DNA from: Deroplatys truncata
Lineage: Eukaryota; Arthropoda; Insecta; Mantodea; Mantidae
Direction of reading: 5' to 3'
Length of the DNA: 64,000 nucleotides
Assembly: GCA_030765065.1 (NCBI GenBank)
Contig: CM060980.1
Coordinates: forward strand, 56,776,364 to 56,840,363
Positions 1-11,235 of this stretch are shown here, one piece after another (the stretch's first letter is position 1; each line of letters begins with the position of its first letter). The position numbers and the translations under genes were made by a program. The notes beneath the pieces are model-generated. The model saw nothing but the letters and a program-made list of their open reading frames with translations. It ran no database searches and was not told the origin of the DNA.

Positions 1-203
1 CACTGATATTCTGACGTCTGCAGAGCTTTTGCGAGAAGATTTGTTTCGATAAACTCCGTTTCTGAAATTTTAATTTAAGGTTTGTACTAAATTAAGTCCG
101 GCTATCTGGTATTGTGAAAGTTTCTGGAAAATCTAAATTGATTTGTCACATAGTGTAACTGCATAAGTGCTCACAAAAACGGGCTAACCATAATTTTTGT
201 AAA

Positions 204-597
204 AAAATTCTGATGTGCTACACTCTCATGACTTTCTCTACTTTTGTACAAACTACTTTCACAAACGCTTATTCTCTATTTCATGTTACTCGATATAAAA
301 ATTTGCAGAATCTATAGTATTGCTAAATTTGTTATAGGTACAATGGGTTATTCGTTTTTTATTTTATGTCCTGGAAATGCAAAGAGAACGAAATGCTCCA
401 CATAGCAACCAGCTCTTAAAAGATTTGACTGTAGCTTAAAAGCTGCCAAATTCTCCTTGCACCTAAAGGAAAATTAGCAAGAAGTTTCTGCAAATATTTA
501 TCTTCATTAAATGAAATAGATGGAGAATAAGCGTTTGTAAAAATAATTTATACAAAACTAGAAAAAGTCATGTGAATGCAACACATCAGATAGTACT
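204..597. repeat. Fold-back (inverted) version of Rep-A end
   Basis: The left half begins with the Rep-A terminal motif (ctgatgtgctacac, then gactttctctac) and the right half ends with its reverse complement (gaaaaagtcatgtgaatgc, then acacatcag). The arms are roughly 150-190 bp each and meet near position 360-400, so the whole unit could fold into one hairpin. The arms have drifted apart and are imperfect. The other end of Rep-A is absent. It is either a miniature fold-back derivative or two truncated copies inserted tail to tail. Confidence 0.6.
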
Positions 598-618
598 GTA
601 ATCTGTTTTATGTTATCC

Positions 619-620
<2 letters not shown>

Positions 621-663
<43 letters not shown>

Positions 664-672
664 TATTATTAT
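621..672. repeat. (ATT)n microsatellite
   Basis: Almost pure TTA/ATT repeat of about 17 units with one interruption (actatt near 660). It lies just after the fold-back repeat. Confidence 0.95.
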
Positions 673-825
673 CGCTTATTTTAGTTATTAGTGCATAAGT
701 TATATGTATAAAATAATGATGTATGATAATAATTAAACGTGGTAAATTATAAAGTTTGCAATATACGTTCTGGTATAGGGAACTAGATGCCAGGACGACA
801 TATTGCAGATTTTATTTTATTTTGT

Positions 826-1063
826 TCTCGCGAATACATGGAAACAGTATGAAATTTTAAGACCAGCATATACGTCCAGTTCTTAAACATTTGGCTATCA
901 CTCTTCTCTTTGTATCTATAAGAAATGGTAGTGTAGCTATTTGTCAAAGCTTTATCTGAATTAAAATGAGGTAGATAGAGAAATAAACTTTTGTAGGAAT
1001 AATTTGCATATGCATTAACAAACAATAGAGAACAAAGAAAGTTATGTGAATGTAACGCATCAC
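826..1063 (-). repeat. Rep-A, truncated copy
   Basis: Matches the terminal part of Rep-A in reverse orientation: it carries catggaaacagtatg, a cttttgtaggaataatttg stretch and ends with gttatgtgaatgtaacgc. It has diverged and lacks the other end. It abuts the next Rep-A copy head to tail with only a few bases between. Confidence 0.55.
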
Positions 1064-1071
1064 AAATGTTT

Positions 1072-1924
1072 TCCTTTCTCTACTATGTATAGTAAGTAGG
1101 AGAAAAATTGCATTCCAATAAAAAATTTGATACCGAAATTTCACCGGAAATACATGTTTTGACTCGCCCTGAATTCAAATAAAGCATTTTTGGAAGCATG
1201 TCCGTGTGTATGTCTGGCTTTGAACAGCATAACTTAAAAATGAAAAGTCGGATATATACCAAACTTGGTATTTACGTTCAGTACCTTCCAGGGATATGAC
1301 ATGAAGATTTTCAATAAAATCCCCCACCCCACACTACCCTTTACATGGAACATTTTTCGAGTTTTTTTATTTTCTCAAAAATGGCTAACCATTTTGTTTA
1401 AAATACCATACATGAAAGATATTTATATGAAAAATAAACGTATACCTTGAATTTTCGGAGAATAGCCTATGAAGTCTTCTTCATTCGGAAGGCGTTTTGT
1501 ATAATCTTGTATAATTAGTAGACAGTAAGTGACAGACGACTACAAAAAATGTAGATCTCTTTAAAACACACAATTTATTTTAAATAATTTTTTGTGGCAC
1601 ATACTTTTTTCTAAGATATCCGTTATTAAAGGTCGAATTGTTCATTTCTTGGTCATTCTTTAAAGTCCTTACAGTTTCAGTTGTTTGTCCTATTGCATGG
1701 AAACAGTGTGGAATTTTAAGGCCAGCGTATAGCGTACAGGTTTAGAACATTTGACTGCCGCTGTTCCGATTCTATATATAACGAAATATGTAGTATAGCT
1801 ATATCTGCAAAGGTTTATTTAGATTAAAATGTAGTAGATACACAAATAAGCATGAATAAGAATGATTTGTATACCCTGATAAACGATAGAGGGTAGAGAA
1901 ATTCATATGAATGTATCGCATCAG
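1072..1924 (-). repeat. Rep-A, nearly full-length copy
   Basis: Starts with ctttctctactatgtatag and ends with gaatgtatcgcatcag, the two diagnostic ends of the family in reverse orientation. The ~850-bp length fits the family. Internal landmarks are present in order: gtattgcattcca-like block, a tttcaccggaaatacatg block, a short TG-rich stretch after agcatgtccg, then tttacatggaacatttttcg. No conserved reading frame is seen. Confidence 0.65.
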
Positions 1925-2459
1925 AATTTTTTTCCAATTTAAGAAGTCCCAAAAAGCGTATTTCCGGGAAATCTCACATAAAAGTTTTGGGTGATATATA
2001 ATCCGAAGTAACTGACGGCCATTCAGCGAGAAATTAGCAATTAGTTTAGAAATATCTACCCATATACTGCAGATAATCTTATCTTGTTATTAGCTTCGCT
2101 ACGAATACGCATAATCACTATCGTCATGATCATCATAACTTCATATTTCCATAAGAGAAGTTATCAGTTTGTTCACTTAATTTTTATCATACTTATAACG
2201 TTTTTACCAAATCCAAGTAATTTGGTGTTCTAAAAGTAGCTTTAGTTCTAAAATTTAGCAGCAAGTGAATAACAAACTTTTGTTGAATCACAATGTAATG
2301 GGTAGTGTGCCTATATACCTCACATTCAAGAGGTTTCGAGTTCTAATCTCTTTTACTTGCATAAGGATTTTTACCGCGGTTTTCGCTTATCCTCAGAAGC
2401 CGAATGTCAGGTAACTCTAGACTAGGGGCAGCGGGTCACTCTGGAAGCTCTTGAGAAAA

Positions 2460-3250
2460 CTTTGATGTAGTTTACAGACGGTTCAAATGAGGGCTCAGAA
2501 AGAGCATCCGGAGTATATGGCATAAGACCAAGGTGCAAAAAGTCTCTTTTTTTCCCTTGGACGAGTATGTTACCGTTTTGAAACAGAAATTAATGCTATT
2601 ATTTAATGCATACTTGAAAATATAAGGTTAGCTTACACTGATAACAGATCCTTATCTTCTCAGATAGCCAGGGTACACCTAAGGTTCTATAGGCATAAGG
2701 TAACGTCGGGGCTGGTTATAAACTGCCTAAACATGCTCACAAGCTTGGCAAAACAGAATGAAGTTCAAACTCACGTGGGTGCCGGGTCATAGTGGCACAG
2801 AGGAAAGGAAAAATCTGATGAATTTGCAAGACAAGGAGCAACTTCACAATTTATGGGGCCAGAGCTGGCTCCAGGAACATCTCGATGTTTAGTAAGAGGG
2901 GCTATTAAGAGCTAGTCCAAAGTAGAACATCATAAAACCTGACTTAAAACTCCAGGCAATACACATGGTAAACTATTTGTTGGAGAATCATGTAAGAAAA
3001 GAGCTGAAAGCTTACTTAAATGTAAGAGACTTCAGCTGAGAACAATTATTGCATTTCTCACAGGACATGCTCCTGTGAAAAAGCACCTTAGCACATGGGA
3101 GTGTTTCAGGGTAACTTAAATTGCAGATTGTGCAAGAAAGAAACTAAAACAGCCCAGCACATTATATGCCCCATGAGGCTTTGGTTCACAGGAGATATTT
3201 TGCTTTGGGAAAATGTTTTTAGAACGAGAAGAATTTGAAACCATATCTAT
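2460..3250 (+). pseudogene. Non-LTR retrotransposon RNase H and C-terminal tail, decayed
   Basis: Translated across frame changes, this shows an RNase H fold as in Jockey/R1/LOA-type elements: FTDGSNEGSE with the first catalytic Asp (near 2,471), RFETEINAI with the Glu (near 2,576), AYTDNRSLSSQIA with the second Asp (near 2,633), then a WVPGHSGTE block and SDEFARQGA (2,778-2,845). The tail continues with LRTIIAFLTGHAPVKKHL and a zinc-binding-like C..C....H..C pattern (NCRLCKKETKTAQHIIC, 3,121-3,170). At least two stops and two frameshifts are visible. No reverse transcriptase precedes it, as expected of a 5'-truncated copy. Family identification is by motif order, without a search. Confidence 0.75.
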
Positions 3251-3896
3251 TATATGAGACTGTATTCCTTGGTAAAAGGTAGCACAATAAGTCCAAAGCT
3301 GGAGGTATATATCGGAAATCTGTATCGCAAAAGATAAGACAAGATAGACAGCGGGCTCATTCGCCATGTGCTATACATTTAAAGAACGTTAAATTCTAGA
3401 AAAAGGCGCTCTTTCACCATGTATGTGGTGCGCTAGTGGAAAAGTACCTTTACTATGTATTTCTGGTGAAAGTGCTTATTCTTCCGAAATATAGAGATAA
3501 ATTCTGTACTTCATTTATGAAACTTCATTACCGTGTTTATTTACTGTATGGAGCGCACTCATATGAACATAGACATACAGTAACATAAGTAAATTGTGAA
3601 CTTAATCCATGTGCAATACTTTTTACTGTCATTAATATGTACCTACCTATAGTAAATATGATATATTGTATTCCACCCAAATATTCAATACTGAGATTTC
3701 AACAGATATAAATGTTTTGAGACTCCTGAATCGCAGAAAAGGCATCTTTAGAAAAAGTCAGTACCTGTGTGTGTGTGTGAACAGCATAGATAACTAATAA
3801 CGAAAAATCAGGTAAATACTAATCTTAGTACATAAGTTCAGCATCGTCCAAGGATGCGACAAGAATATTTTCAAGGAAATTCCCTCACCGTCCTTT

Positions 3897-4190
3897 CAAA
3901 GCCATCACCTTCCAAAACCAGAGGTCCCAGGTTGAATTTCCGGTTGCAGGGTGATAATTTTCCTTTAGCAGGATTATTCCCCATCCTCCCTAGAGTCTGA
4001 AAATATGGGTGAGAGTGTAAATGTGTGCGTGAATTTAGTAAATTATAAAGAAAACTCAAAGCAAAAAACCCAAAGATTAACGCAATAGTTAACGAGTTAA
4101 AATCATTGCCAATGGGCAATTGTTCCAAAGACAAAAGCCGGCGATATAACCTTAGATGTTAAAGGCGACATATAAATGGTCCTCCTTTCC
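3897..4190 (+). mobile_element. SINE-S3 copy (tRNA-like head)
   Basis: Shares aaccagaggtccc, a B-box-like ggttgaatttcc, taattttccttta, then cccatcctccctagagtctg and a trailing gtgtaaatgtgtg segment with two sequences at 45.6 and 45.9 kb. The B-box-like segment suggests descent from a tRNA. It sits inside an old Rep-A copy. Boundaries are approximate because no target duplication was identified. Confidence 0.5.
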
Positions 4191-4344
4191 AAAAAAGGAG
4201 CCATCACATAGCAAGAGCCCTTCATAAATCTGACAAAGCTTCACCTACTGTATCCTACAACGAAATGTGTGAATGTGAATTCGGAATGTGGATTAACAGA
4301 AGTAGATAGAATAATAAGCTTTTGTATGAATAAGGATTAATTGT

Positions 4345-4437
4345 TCTTCCACACAAACCGTGTGTTGGAGAAGGTCGGAAAGGTAGAATCAGAAGATGAA
4401 TGTCATTGAATTTTTCAGTCGTCTGATTCTACCTTTC
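4345..4437. repeat. Hairpin-forming insert with 17-bp stem
   Basis: A perfect 17-bp inverted repeat (ggaaaggtagaatcaga and its complement) encloses a loop of about 28 bases. The right arm and loop (cattgaatttttcagtcg) recur near 32,938-32,985 next to a tRNA-like B-box, so the unit is probably a SINE tail copied in inverted form. It interrupts an old Rep-A copy. Confidence 0.55.
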
Positions 4438-4741
4438 CAATTTTGTACGAATAGTTTGTAGAACGGTGAGTAGGAAAAGCCATGTGAATGCAGCATATTT
4501 AGAGTTTTTTACCCTAACTTTATGCCTTGCCTCTTCAGATGTCATCTTCATTTTTGCAGGTCTTATGCACACCTTTTCTGATACTACACTCATCATTCCT
4601 TATGCTATCTTCGATATCTTCCAGTTATCAAATGTTTGTAACTATGAAATAAGGAAAAATCAGTAAAATCAACTGAAAATATCGAAAATTTTATGAACCC
4701 AATTTGAATATGATAACAATATCGTGTATAGGGTGTAGGGG

Positions 4742-5243
4742 ATTCAATGAAGGGGGATACCTCGAGTGCCACGACCTGCACAGATCTGTCGCGGCCATCA
4801 CCCCCAGGAGGAAGTGATGAGGTGAAGGAACCACACGAGGCTACAGGCCGTAGGTAGATAGGCTACAGAGACGTACGGAAGTCCCTTTCCAAGCTCTCAG
4901 ACCCGTACCACTGCTGGAACCGCCGAGAGAGGGTGATGAACGACCCACGACCAAGCAACGCTCTGGTATTCACGGGGAATATTCTTTACAGTGAGCACGC
5001 CATCTGTCCGGCACCGCCATACACCACGAGACCTATAAGCACACCTGAAAGATGAGAATGAAAAGGAATGAAAAGGAAATAATGGAAAGGAAATCGTGGT
5101 AGAGAAGAAATGACCCCAGCATTCGCCTGCCGATCCCGGGGAATCCACGAGAAACCCATGGTTCAGAGTGAGCGGTCGCCGGGAATCAAACCCGGGATCT
5201 CCCGAATGCTAGTCGCACACGTTACCGCAATGCCACCTCACTT
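4742..5243 (-). mobile_element. SINE-G, tRNA-derived SINE
   Basis: On the minus strand the head (5,243-5,172) reads like a tRNA: a D-arm-like gtggcattgcggtaacg and a canonical B-box gggtttgattccc followed by a closing cggcgacc. The ~430-bp body continues through ggaatgctggggtca, ttcctttccattattt, tggcggtgccggacagatgg and ctccttcacctcatca-like blocks. A second copy lies at 51,877-52,305 on the plus strand. A short possible duplication (atcgt near 4,721 and 5,248) is too weak to fix the ends. Confidence 0.7.
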
Positions 5244-5419
5244 GGTATCGTATAAACGTATAGCAAATATCTGAAAGAGCTTTTTCTTCTCCCCATTGAA
5301 TGCTGACGTAAGTAACATTCCTCACGTGTACAGCTTATTTACTTGATTTCGAAATAAGATAGAAATGTCAGTAACATAAGAGAATATAGAGAAATTATCG
5401 CCCCCTCATTTGTATATAT

Positions 5420-5595
5420 CTCACATTACGGCACTCGTGAAACTTCTGCAAATGACGAAACATGCTGTGCCACTGTCCTTCCATTCTGTCCACAGAGGGC
5501 ACAGTTACCGCTAAACCTTTTAAAATGTCAAGCGGGTCCATAAAGGTATTTCCTCAACTCTGTCATTACTCTCCGGTTAGGTAAAGCTCCAGGGA
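5420..5595 (-). pseudogene. Possible non-LTR retrotransposon C-terminal scrap
   Basis: The minus strand can be read as MTELRKYLYG, then FKRFSGNCALCGQNGRTVAQH, a C..C plus H arrangement like the zinc-binding tail after the RNase H of several non-LTR retrotransposons. It is short, crosses a frame, and lacks upstream catalytic residues. It could also be chance. Confidence 0.3.
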
Positions 5596-5599
5596 TATG

Positions 5600-6314
5600 C
5601 TCATTTCTTTCTCAACTTTTTCAGATAAATCTTCGTGACAGCCCTGTTAAGATCATGTTGCATTCTTCATTCCTTTTATTTACGTAAAGGCAGTGACGTT
5701 TCGGTACTATACTTTTTATTTACTGCCTGAAATTATTTCTGTTCTTTCTGCTTGCTGACAAGCGACTTGAATTTAAAACCGTTTTTACATGATTTATGTG
5801 TGTAGTGTCCTACGCGAATGTGGCTAACATTCTAATATGCACAGATTACTTCCTACGCGTACCAAAGCAAAGTATACAGGGCCTTCTTGTTATTTATTAA
5901 TGTGCCCTCTTAGAATTGTTCAATGACACTAAACTATTGACATATTATTAGCCAAGTTACCCGGCGTTGCTCGGATTCATAATTTTTTAATAGGCTCTTT
6001 ATGAGAAATTCGACCCTAGGTTTAACAAACACAAACCTGCTCTCCAAGCTATCCAATTGAACTTAAATCTTTCAAAAGTATACCAGGGTAACTTGGGTTT
6101 CAGGAAAAAAGTGAGGAGTTAAAAAATGCATTTGAAACCTACAAGCAGTGTAATAATGCAATCTACCGAGCGGGATGCCTCGGGTATTAACATCTATGGC
6201 CTGCATTCATGGGATAGGATATTTATTACCATGACCCAAAGTTTCACCTTAAGTCCAACAAAATAGTCTTCTTTTCTCCCCTGCAAGTATTAGGCTCTTA
6301 CGACCTGTTACGAG
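5600..6314. other. Gene-free stretch
   Basis: No gene is seen. Near 6,165-6,215 the plus strand resembles the tRNA-like head of the SINE at 21.5 kb (gagcgggatgcctcgg, then taacatctatgg and ctgcattcatgg), so a SINE fragment may lie there. Confidence 0.4.
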
Positions 6315-7126
6315 CTCTTGAAACTGTTCTATCCATCGCTTTGTGGTCGTTTTACATCATATGGTTTATACAATAATACTTGCCTGGGAAATCTCAAAGA
6401 TAGCATCCTCTGAACAGGATCCATCCACTGCCGCTGTATTTCCTCTATCACATATGGTTCATCCAATGGTTCCCTTGTATCAACATTCCTAAGTCGATCT
6501 GCTATTGTTACTGCGAATGTTGGTCTTAAAAATCTCGTCTGTGCTTTCTTCAGCCTTGACTTCTCCCGATTCCCAATTACCCATGTTTCACAACCATATT
6601 TCAATGCCGGCGTAGCTGCTACCCTAGGGATCCTTAGTTTTACTCCCCTTCTCATATTTTTTCCAAACTTTCTGTTTATGCATCAATAAGTTTATTATAT
6701 TTCCCAATATTTTCTTCAATATCCGTTTTCCTTTCACCGACTGATATTGGACACTAAATATTTGAACGTTCCCACTTGTTCGATTAACTTTCTCTCTATT
6801 ACTATTTTCACTCTCACTTATTCTTTCCCTCTCATGGCCATAACTTTAGTTTTCTCGCTTGATATTTGGTATTGTATTCTTTTACTATTTCTTTCAATTC
6901 AAATATTGATTTTTGCAACTCCTCTTCATTTTCCGCTAGAAATATCTGATCATTCGCAAACAAAATGGTTTCTGTTTCACTTTCATTTATTCTTAGTCCC
7001 TTGGGTTTACCGATGCTTCTCCAGTCTTCTATTGCACTGTTTAGATACAGGTCAAATAGTATGGTGACAAATCGCACCCTTGTCTTAATCCTGTATTAAC
7101 TTCCACAATTTTCTTCCCTTTATCTA
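6315..7126 (-). pseudogene. Non-LTR retrotransposon reverse transcriptase, truncated
   Basis: The minus strand encodes the later part of a non-LTR reverse transcriptase. Near 7,120-7,077 it reads VNTGLRQGCDL, the conserved block before the catalytic motif. The 7,077-6,832 frame has LFDLYLNSAIEDW and TILFANDQIFLAENEEEL; the family's FADDQ catalytic pair is read here as FANDQ, so one Asp is lost. The 6,655-6,329 frame has the thumb-side block LKYGCETWVIGNREKSRLKKAQ and EEIQRQWMDPVQRML. The two frames are separated by stops and missing sequence. No endonuclease domain is present. A Rep-A copy begins immediately beyond its upstream edge. Confidence 0.85.
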
Positions 7127-7134
7127 TAAAAAAC

Positions 7135-7928
7135 TCTAATGTGTTACACTCACATGACTTTCTCTACTCTTGTACAAACTATTTTTACAAACGTTTATTC
7201 TCCATCTACTTCATGTTAATCTCTTAATAGCTGGTTGCTAGGTGCAGCACCATTCCCTTTACCACAGATTAATACTCTTTGCATATCCAAGACAAAAAAA
7301 TGAATAACGAATTCCCATTTGAGAAAATAAGTATCGTAAAATTTTAGGGAATAACAAGCAATATCTCGAAAATGGTTCACTGAACAAAAAAATGTATATG
7401 ACATAAATTGTGTATTTTAACGCGATCTACATTTTTGTGTAGTAAAATTTTGTCTATCTCTTATGGTTTATCAGTTATGAAAAAGTTGTTCACAATGAAG
7501 AATACTTTTGGAGACATTCCCAAAAAATTCAAGATATACATTTTATTTGTCATGAAAATATCTTAATCATATGATATTTTAATCAAAATCGTTAGCCATT
7601 TTTGAGAAAATTAAAATTTTCGAGAAACGTTCCGTTTAAAGGCTAATCTGGGGTAGGGGGATTTTCTTGAAAACCTTCATGTGGCATCTCTGGAAGATAC
7701 TGAACCTAAATATCAAGCTTGGTATTTATCAGACTGTACATTTCTAAGTTATGCTGTTCACAGACAGACACACAGACAGACACACAGGCACACACAAGGA
7801 CATGTTTTATAAAAATGCCTTTATTGGATTCAGGGGGCCTCAAAACATATATTTGTGGTGAAATTTCGGTATCGAATTTTTGGGTGGAATACAATACTTC
7901 CCCTACTTTCTATACGTAGTAGAGAAAG
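7135..7928 (+). repeat. Rep-A, full-length copy
   Basis: Begins tctaatgtgttacac with gactttctctactcttg and ends tatacgtagtagagaaag. It is flanked by taaaaa on both sides (7,127-7,132 and 7,929-7,934), a likely 6-bp target duplication. It includes the usual CA/GA-rich stretch (7,760-7,800) at the family's fixed position. Non-coding. Confidence 0.75.
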
Positions 7929-7935
7929 TAAAAAG

Positions 7936-9945
7936 ATATGGGGGAAAATAGTAAAATTGAAAATAGGGGGTAATACCAAACGCTCTGTCATCTATCCACA
8001 AATAATGAAACCAGGTAGACTGGACGAACCCAAATGCCATCTTCCGGCACGTGTAGAAGCAGAGATAAAGTTGCCTAGCACTAAGGCCTCTGTGGATGCG
8101 AGGCGAAGCAAGATGTGTGCTACAGCGATAAGGCTAACTTGTGCCGCAACCGATCCATGAAGTATTTCCTAACAGATCCGTTGCGATATTACTACGTACT
8201 TAAAGCGACATAAAATAAATAGAGAAACAAATACAATGATTAATACAAGTATTGCATACTTATCGTACCATTATAAACAGTGCCGTGGTGTCCAGGTCAC
8301 ACTAACATATGAAGGTGATAAATTGTTGAACCTCCATTATTGTCATCGTAGAATAATTAATTGCCACTTTATCTAGATGATCGTGTCTTCTCCTGTAGCT
8401 CAGCTATCTAGCATGGCGAAGATTCTCTTGTGGATGCTGTAGTCGTCGTTGTCGACTTTGTGTTGCCTCGGCTGTCGGGGTGTCCAAGGATGAGACGGTT
8501 CAAAGATCTCATAGGTGAGGTACCTGAGAAAATAATTATTTAAATGGAAGTCAATTGTAATAAAAGTATTTATTTCCTTTAGGTATTCTCTGAGGCACTG
8601 ACACTGAAATATTGGTAATGTACACAAAGTACAATGCATTCGACGTAAGTATTTTGCTTTAAGTGAACTTACACTACTCCTAAGTTAATTTCCACGACGT
8701 TGATAGTGAATTACTTTTCCTATGCCCGTCACTAATTATATCACTTACGTAACTTCTCTAAACACGAAGAACTTCACTCGCTTATTTTAAAATATTTAAC
8801 AAAGACTACATTCTGCTTTTGGCGCGGAATTGCTTACTCGACGAACGTAGGTTTTGTCTAACAGCTTAAGAACATACTAATGGAGGTTGAGTCTTTCTAC
8901 ACCTTACTCATATACAAAAACGCGTTGGCGCTCTTGAATTATTTCGAATTTTCCCATTGGCTACTCATAACCCGGCTCTTCGAAATTTGTAGAAATCAGA
9001 AGCTTTCCCCTCACGCCTGAGTCGTCGCTTCTTAGTCACATGGTTGTACACAATAGAAAAATCACCTGCTTCTCTCTGGTTCTGGGATTCCTGGAGCATC
9101 GTGTATTTGAGTCTTTCTCACTCGTAACACATACAAAGAGTCTTTGTTTGGCGAGGGCTCTAACAGAGATATTCTTTTTGACTTTTCATTGTTAAAAATA
9201 TAATATGGAGTTTCTGTAAATTTTACATTAGAGCTACAAAAGTCTTAAATAACATTAACTAAAATAAACATAATAGTTATAGATATGGCAGAATCTCACA
9301 GTTGTTATTATGATTAAGTTAATATATGCATAATAATGAGATACGGTTAAATACACTCTCAACAGCATCCAAATGTCTCCTGTTCCGCTGTGCCATCTGT
9401 TTTCTTAGTTACTAAATTGTAAGTAAATCTCCTAAATCTATGTATATCGCTTGAAATGGAATATCCGCGGCTTTTGTGTTGTTTTGCATGTATTTTCTGT
9501 GGAGTAACAAGACCAATTTTAAATATATGGCTTTCTCAACAAAACTCAATGCCACCTTAGCAAGCAAGTTTTCGTATTTTTGTATCTAGGTATTCTGCTA
9601 TCCAGTCTTTGTAAGTCCTTTTTAGACTTTTAATCATTTAGGAATTAAAACCCTTTATTGCCTATTGTCGCGAATTTGCACGACTTTTGTAATTTTCTTG
9701 TCTTATTCATTTTTAAAAATTGTTATGTAGGAATCTAAATAAAACCAGCCAAGGTAAACAATACAATGTTGGTAAAATGTAACAAATTAAAAGTATAACG
9801 AAATTTGGGGCCCCGGGAGTCCAAGCTCCCCATTTTTAATTTGACTTTAAATAAGGCCAGTTCAACCCCCACCACATTGTGCATTGTTTTTAAATTGTAA
9901 GTAAAAATAATAATTCAGGCATTAAAGGGTTAAAAGCTGCCTTAT
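7936..9945. other. Gene-free stretch
   Basis: No gene or recognised mobile element. The part from about 8,560 to 9,360 is compositionally similar to long terminal repeats, but no partner copy was found, so it stays unassigned. Confidence 0.4.
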
Positions 9946-10737
9946 AGTGTATGGTCGTCGGGAAGAACAGTGCTTATCAATGACAAAAATATTATCAAAA
10001 TTGGTTGACTGGTTTCCGATATCTCTCTCTTTCTCTCTCTCCCTCCCTCTCTCTCTTATGCGAGTTTTATTTCCTTTACTCGCCCAATCGATCTTTGAAT
10101 CAATCGTCAAGAGTAACAACACTTCAGTTGATAATTATAACACAGATATTCATCAACTGAATAAAGTGGCCATTCTACTAACCAGCTGGTGTCTTCCTTT
10201 AAAATTACACGACTATTGTCCTTAAATCCTTGATTAATTAATTACAAAACCTCACACGGTAATAAAAAACAGGTCTCCTTGGCGAAGACAAGCCTGCAGT
10301 TAGGAATAATTAATTTACGTTTATTTATTTTATGGTCAACAGTATCAGATCATAATTAGTCATAACTGATGCAAATGAGCATGTACATAAATCAAATAGT
10401 AAAACTTTAATTATAAGAATAAAGTACTGTTACTTGCGAAAACAATGACATCAGATTTCTTTCTTAACATAACGATATCTCCTTAATATGCCAGTTGCTA
10501 CTCATAAATGCCTCCTATACATATATGACCTTGAAATAATCTAAACCAATATTTCTCAATTCTTTTATTCATGTACAATATTCAAATTTTCTAAAACGCT
10601 AAGCAACTCAAGACAGCCTATATACTAAATAAATTTGGGTATCCTGTGAAAACTTCGAATCAAGTTAAAAATAATCATATTTACAGACTGAATTATGTTG
10701 CTTATATCTTTAATCGAAATTTTAGTTAGGTCTACAA
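9946..10737. other. Gene-free stretch with CT-rich tract
   Basis: A pyrimidine tract of ctct repeats lies at about 10,021-10,058. Nothing else recognised; the small open frames here follow the tract. Confidence 0.5.
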
Positions 10738-11235
10738 AAAGTGGGATTTTGCAGGAGCCTTCGTTTGGACACGCGGCCGGCCAAGTGGGAGTTTGTTTGG
10801 CACTGGAAAGCACGTTATTTGCCGACGGAGTCGGATATTCACAGCGCCTTAAATTCTAGAGCACAGATTTCTCATTTGTATGCGTATACGGGCCCCTTCA
10901 AAAATTAAGTGTGTCAAAATAGCCCGCATACCTTGAACAAAATGAAAGCCAACGTAAAAAGAGAAATTGCTGCAATTTCTGAAAAAGAATAAATGAGTGT
11001 TAATGGAAATTTTTTAAAAGATGTGAGATATGTGTAGTGGTACAAGGACATAATTTCCAACATCTACTATGACAAATGTATGGGTTGCTCTAATTATAAT
11101 TTGCATGAGAAATCGATGCGCTTGAATTTAAGGAGCTGTCAATATTCAACTTCGAAGATAAACAGCGTGCTTCCCGGTGCCGAGCAAATTCCCTAGGCCG
11201 GCCACGTGTCCAAACGGAGGCTCTGTAAACTCCCA
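10738..11235. repeat. Long inverted repeat (MITE or fold-back candidate)
   Basis: The left arm (about 10,738-10,885) and right arm (about 11,088-11,235) are reverse complements over roughly 145 bp with scattered mismatches. The best block is tcgtttggacacgcggccgg against ccggccacgtgtccaaacgg, continuing inward through ggcactggaaagcacg, then atattcacagcgccttaaat and atttctcat. About 200 bp of unrelated sequence separates the arms. The GC-rich ggccggcc core stands out from the AT-rich surroundings. No coding capacity. A clear target duplication was not identified. Confidence 0.8.

Larger units (their letters stand above)
3638..4498 (-). repeat. Rep-A, old copy interrupted by two insertions
   Basis: The start (ctacctatagtaaatatgat, then gtattccaccc) and the end (gtaggaaaagccatgtgaat) match Rep-A in reverse orientation. 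The body is broken at about 3,897-4,190 by a SINE-like sequence and at about 4,345-4,437 by a short hairpin-forming insert, both described separately. Confidence 0.55.

Noticed and set aside
2290..2380. tRNA-like SINE head (ggtagtgtgcctatatacct with ggtttcgagttctaatctc)
   Set aside because: A B-box-like segment is present, but no second copy or cloverleaf could be shown.
5172..5243. tRNA gene on the minus strand
   Set aside because: It is the head of SINE-G; the body recurs at 51.9 kb.
8560..9360. Solo LTR
   Set aside because: Composition is LTR-like, but no second copy, TG...CA ends or target duplication could be found.
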